Positions 60,938-64,000 of a DNA stretch of 64,000 nt are shown piece by piece. Each line of letters starts with the position of its first letter. The stretch's first letter is position 1. Location of the stretch: contig NZ_AJKS02000006.1 in the NCBI RefSeq assembly GCF_000265245.1, forward strand, positions 89,067-153,066, read 5' to 3'. The notes under the pieces are model-generated. The model saw nothing but the letters and a program-made list of their open reading frames with translations. It did not search any database and was not told the DNA's origin. Source of the DNA: Halomonas smyrnensis AAD6. Lineage in GTDB: Bacteria > Pseudomonadota > Gammaproteobacteria > Pseudomonadales > Halomonadaceae. Made by a program: the position numbers and the translations under genes.

Positions 60938-62274
60938 ACCAGCCGCGCCATTCCTCCCGCTCTCCCGACAACGGCCAGGCGGTGCGCGCCGCGGCCGCCC
61001 GCGCCCTGGTGCCGGTGATCACCGGCCGCGGCTCGCTCAGCAGCCTCGACGACCATCAGGTGGTGTCGCGTGACCGCGGCCTGTTCAAGGAGCTGTGCTT
61101 CGGCAGCTGCCGCGCCCTGTGCCGCCTCGAGGCGCTCGCCGGCAAGCTGCTGGACAAGCCGTTCAAGACCCGCGATGCCGACGTCCAGGCGCTGCTGCTG
61201 GTGGGCATCTACCAGCTGCTCTACATGCGTATCCCGCCCCACGCCGCGGTGGGCGAGACCGCCGGCGCCGCGCGGCTGATCAACAAGCCCTGGGCCACCC
61301 GGGTGCTCAACGGCTGCCTGCGCCGCCTGCAGCGCGAGGCCGGCCCCCTGCAGGCCGAGGTCGACCGCGACCCGGCGGTGGCGCTGCTGCATCCGAAGTG
61401 GTGGCTGAAGGCCTTCCGCCAGGCCTGGCCGGACGACTGGCGGGCGATCTGCGAGGCCAACAACCTGCCGGGACCGATGACGCTGCGTGTCAACCGCCGC
61501 CACGGCGACCGCGAGAGCTACCTCGAGCACCTCGATGCGCCGGACATCGGCGCCCGCCTGTGCCTGCACTCGCCCGAGGGCCTGACCCTCGACGAGCCCT
61601 GCGACGTCGGCCAGCTGCCCGGCTTCAAGGAAGGCCTGGTCAGCGTGCAGGACGAGGCGGCCCAGCTGGCCGCCGAGCTGCTCGGCCCGACGCTCGCCCC
61701 GCGCCCCGGTGCCCGGGTGCTGGACGCCTGCTGCGCGCCGGGCGGCAAGACCGCCCACCTGCTCGAGCTGTTCGACGTCGACCTGCAGGCCATCGACAGC
61801 GACGACACCCGCCTCGCGCGGGTCGAGGACACCCTGTCGCGGCTCGGCCTGGAGGCCGACCTGGCCCACGGCGACGCCACCCGGCGCGACTGGTGGGACG
61901 GCACGCCCTTCGACGCCGTGCTGCTCGACGCCCCCTGCTCCGGCAGCGGCGTGATCCGCCGCCATCCGGACATCAAGCGCCTGCGCCGCCACTCGGACAT
62001 CGCCAAGCTGGCCGAGCTCCAGGCCCGGCTGCTCGACAACCTCTGGCCGCTGCTGGCGCCGGGCGGCACCCTGCTCTACGCCACCTGCTCGGTGCTGCCC
62101 GAGGAGAACGCCGACCAGGTCGCCGCCTTCCTCGCCCGCACGCCGGACGCCGAGGCGACCACCCCGGAAGGCGTGGCCTGGGGCCGCCCCGCCGGCGCCG
62201 GCCGCCAGCTGCTGCCGAGCGCCGACAGCCATGACGGCTTCTTCTATGCCAGACTGAGGAAGCGGGCCGACTGA
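60934..62274 (+). CDS. rsmB: 16S rRNA (cytosine967-C5)-methyltransferase
   Basis: This 446-residue protein has an N-terminal NusB-like RNA-binding domain (residues ~15-150, [20 protein letters not shown]). Its SAM-dependent methyltransferase domain has [16 protein letters not shown], the active-site [17 protein letters not shown] and [13 protein letters not shown]. The position after def-fmt is standard. Confidence 0.97.
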   Translation: MNQPRHSSRSPDNGQAVRAAAARALVPVITGRGSLSSLDDHQVVSRDRGLFKELCFGSCRALCRLEALAGKLLDKPFKTRDADVQALLLVGIYQLLYMRIPPHAAVGETAGAARLINKPWATRVLNGCLRRLQREAGPLQAEVDRDPAVALLHPKWWLKAFRQAWPDDWRAICEANNLPGPMTLRVNRRHGDRESYLEHLDAPDIGARLCLHSPEGLTLDEPCDVGQLPGFKEGLVSVQDEAAQLAAELLGPTLAPRPGARVLDACCAPGGKTAHLLELFDVDLQAIDSDDTRLARVEDTLSRLGLEADLAHGDATRRDWWDGTPFDAVLLDAPCSGSGVIRRHPDIKRLRRHSDIAKLAELQARLLDNLWPLLAPGGTLLYATCSVLPEENADQVAAFLARTPDAEATTPEGVAWGRPAGAGRQLLPSADSHDGFFYARLRKRAD

Positions 62275-62347
62275 GCGGCCCGAGGATGCCGGCCGGACCG
62301 CCCGCGCCGGCATGCGTGCCATTTCCCCGCTGCCAGAGGACGACACC

Positions 62348-62551
62348 ATGAACCACACCTACAAGCACATCGAGCTGACCGGCAGCTCCGAGACCAGCAT
62401 CGAGGATGCCGTGCAGGGCGCGCTGACCAAGGCCTCGGAGAGCCTGCACGGCATGCGCTGGTTCGAGGTCATCGACACCCGCGGCCACATCGAGCACGGC
62501 CGGGTGGCCCACTGGCAGGTCACGATCAAGGTCGGCTTCACCCTGGACTGA
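62348..62551 (+). CDS. dodecin flavoprotein
   Basis: This 67-residue protein has the dodecin signature: [38 protein letters not shown], and [15 protein letters not shown] with the flavin-stacking Trp. Dodecins form 12-mers that store flavin. GAGGACGACACC precedes the ATG. Confidence 0.93.
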   Translation: MNHTYKHIELTGSSETSIEDAVQGALTKASESLHGMRWFEVIDTRGHIEHGRVAHWQVTIKVGFTLD

Positions 62552-62658
62552 GCGCCATTCGACCCTGTTCATCCCCTCACGGCTGGTTTAGGCTTGCCGC
62601 CCACCCAGAGACGGCGCTCGCGCGGCGCCGTCCGTCTTGCTGCGGACTGTGACACGCG

Positions 62659-64000
62659 ATGAAGATCATTATCCTCGGCGCCGGCCAGGTCGGCGGAACC
62701 CTGGCCGAACACCTGGCGCACGAAGAGAACGAGATCACGGTGGTGGACACCGATGCCAAGAAGCTCCGCGAGCTTCATACCCGGCTCGACATCCGCACCG
62801 TGACCGGCGCCGGCTCCTACCCGATGGTGCTGCGCCAGGCGGGCTGCGAGGACGCCGACATGCTGATCGCGGTGACCAACTCCGACGAGGTGAACATGAT
62901 CGCCTGTCAGGTCGCCTACACGCTGTTCCGCACGCCGACCAAGATCGCCCGCGTCCGCGCCACCGCCTACCTGACCCGCAAGGGGCTGTTCGCCCACGAG
63001 GCGGTGCCCATCGACGTGCTGATCAGCCCCGAGCAGGTGGTCACCGACCATATCCGCCGGCTGATCGAGCACCCCGGCGCGCTGCAGGTGCTGGAATTCG
63101 CCGGCGGCCAGGTCCAGCTGGTGGCGGTGAAGGCCTTCTACGGCGGCCCGCTGGTCGGCCAGGAGCTCGGCTTCCTGCGCCGCCACATGCCCAGCGTGGA
63201 CACCCGGGTGGCGGCCATCTATCGCCGCAACCGGCCGATCATCCCCCGCGGCGACACCGTCATCGAGGCCGACGACGAGGTGTTCTTCATCGCCGACCGC
63301 CGCGACATCCGCGCGGTGATGAGCGAGCTCCGGCGCCTCGAGCGCGACTTCCGCCGGGTGATCATCGCCGGTGGCGGCAACATCGGCGAGCGCCTCGCCG
63401 AACACCTCGAGCACAGCCATCAGGTCAAGATCGTCGAGCACAGCATCGAGCGCTGCACCCAGCTCTCCGAGCGTCTCGACCGCACCGTGGTGCTGCACGG
63501 CAGCGCCACCAGCAAGCGCCTGCTGGAGGAAGAGAACATCGAGGACTGCGACATCTTCTGCGCGCTGACCAACGACGACGAGGTCAACATCATGTCGTCG
63601 ATGCTGGCCAAGCGCATGGGCGCCAAGAAGGTCCTCACCCTGATCAACAACGCCGCCTACGTCGACCTGGTCCAGGGCGGCGAGATCGACATCGCCATCT
63701 CGCCGCAGCAGGCCACCATCGGCAGCCTGCTGACCCACGTGCGCCGCGGCGACATCGTCAACGTGCATTCGCTGCGCCGCGGCGCCGCCGAGGCCATCGA
63801 GGCCATCGCCCACGGCGACCAGCAGTCGTCCAAGGTGGTCGGCCGCGCCATCGGCGAGATCGACCTGCCGCGGGGCACCACCATCGGTGCCGTGGTGCGC
63901 GGCAAGGAAGTGCTGATCGCCCACGACGACGTGGTCATCCAGTCCGGCGACCACCTGATCCTGTTCGTCATCGACAAGCGCCGCATCCGCGACGTGGAGC
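62659..64000 (+). CDS. trkA: potassium uptake regulatory subunit TrkA (partial)
   Basis: About 447 residues are visible before the window ends (full length is about 457). There are two RCK modules, each with an NAD-binding Rossmann motif ([34 protein letters not shown]) followed by a TrkA-C domain. TrkA is the cytoplasmic NAD(H)-binding regulator of TrkH/TrkI K+ channels, central to osmoadaptation in halophiles. It follows rsmB, as in most gammaproteobacteria. Confidence 0.96.
   Translation, partial: MKIIILGAGQVGGTLAEHLAHEENEITVVDTDAKKLRELHTRLDIRTVTGAGSYPMVLRQAGCEDADMLIAVTNSDEVNMIACQVAYTLFRTPTKIARVRATAYLTRKGLFAHEAVPIDVLISPEQVVTDHIRRLIEHPGALQVLEFAGGQVQLVAVKAFYGGPLVGQELGFLRRHMPSVDTRVAAIYRRNRPIIPRGDTVIEADDEVFFIADRRDIRAVMSELRRLERDFRRVIIAGGGNIGERLAEHLEHSHQVKIVEHSIERCTQLSERLDRTVVLHGSATSKRLLEEENIEDCDIFCALTNDDEVNIMSSMLAKRMGAKKVLTLINNAAYVDLVQGGEIDIAISPQQATIGSLLTHVRRGDIVNVHSLRRGAAEAIEAIAHGDQQSSKVVGRAIGEIDLPRGTTIGAVVRGKEVLIAHDDVVIQSGDHLILFVIDKRRIRDVE

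Overview
The window is a high-GC chromosomal segment of a gammaproteobacterium, most likely a Halomonas-like member of the Halomonadaceae. The call rests on the gene orders der-bamB-yfgM-hisS-ispG-rodZ, dprA-LysM-def-fmt-rsmB-trkA and queA-tgt-yajC-secDF, on a TrpI-type LysR gene divergent from trpBA, on a ProX/OsmF-type compatible-solute binding protein, and on two tripartite tricarboxylate transport (TTT) systems. No database search was possible, so species-level placement is inference.

Layout. (1) 1-3712, minus: a four-gene overlapping operon, Nudix hydrolase - MoxR AAA+ ATPase - DUF58 protein - TgpA-type transglutaminase (cut by the window edge). (2) 3878-8787: tryptophan 2,3-dioxygenase, AidB-type acyl-CoA dehydrogenase, a LysE-family exporter, ExoD and DUF1206 membrane proteins. 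(3) 8788-9375: a gene-free stretch with a candidate minus-strand small RNA (promoter, hairpins, intrinsic terminator). (4) 9376-10677: a decayed glycine-betaine-type ABC operon with an intact binding protein but only stubs of permease and ATPase. (5) 10764-22129: an accessory catabolic region with an FCD/GntR regulator, TTT system 1, an SDR dehydrogenase, a 2-oxoglutarate semialdehyde dehydrogenase, TTT system 2 and an RraA-like lyase. An identical 10-bp motif lies upstream of the dehydrogenase and RraA-TTT2 units.

(6) 22947-28344: a decayed 5.4-kb integrated element in tRNA-Leu(CAA). It is bounded by a 31-bp direct repeat of the tRNA 3' end and carries repeated candidate integrase arm sites. 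Contents are a truncated CoiA-like gene fused to an IS66 fragment, an intact autotransporter with a large passenger, an amber-interrupted small secreted-protein gene, and 5'-deleted YqaJ exonuclease and integrase genes that abut each other.

(7) 28543-64000 is ordinary core genome: queuosine synthesis (queA, tgt), protein export (yajC, secD, secF), trpBA/trpI, a catalytically degenerate SuhB, trmJ, a reduced isc locus (cysE-iscR-iscS-iscA, no iscU/hscBA/fdx), ndk, rlmN, a pilW-type TPR lipoprotein gene, rodZ, ispG, hisS, yfgM, bamB and der. It continues with a DUF815 ATPase, an M48 peptidase, aroE, hemF, tsaC, dprA, a LysM protein, def, fmt, rsmB, dodecin and trkA (cut by the window edge).

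The most informative observations are the isc locus (IscR promoter site kept, IscU lost, IscS lacking its IscU-binding tail), the SuhB homologue without metal ligands, the tRNA-Leu element with both ends visible, the candidate small RNA, and the co-regulated dehydrogenase/TTT region.
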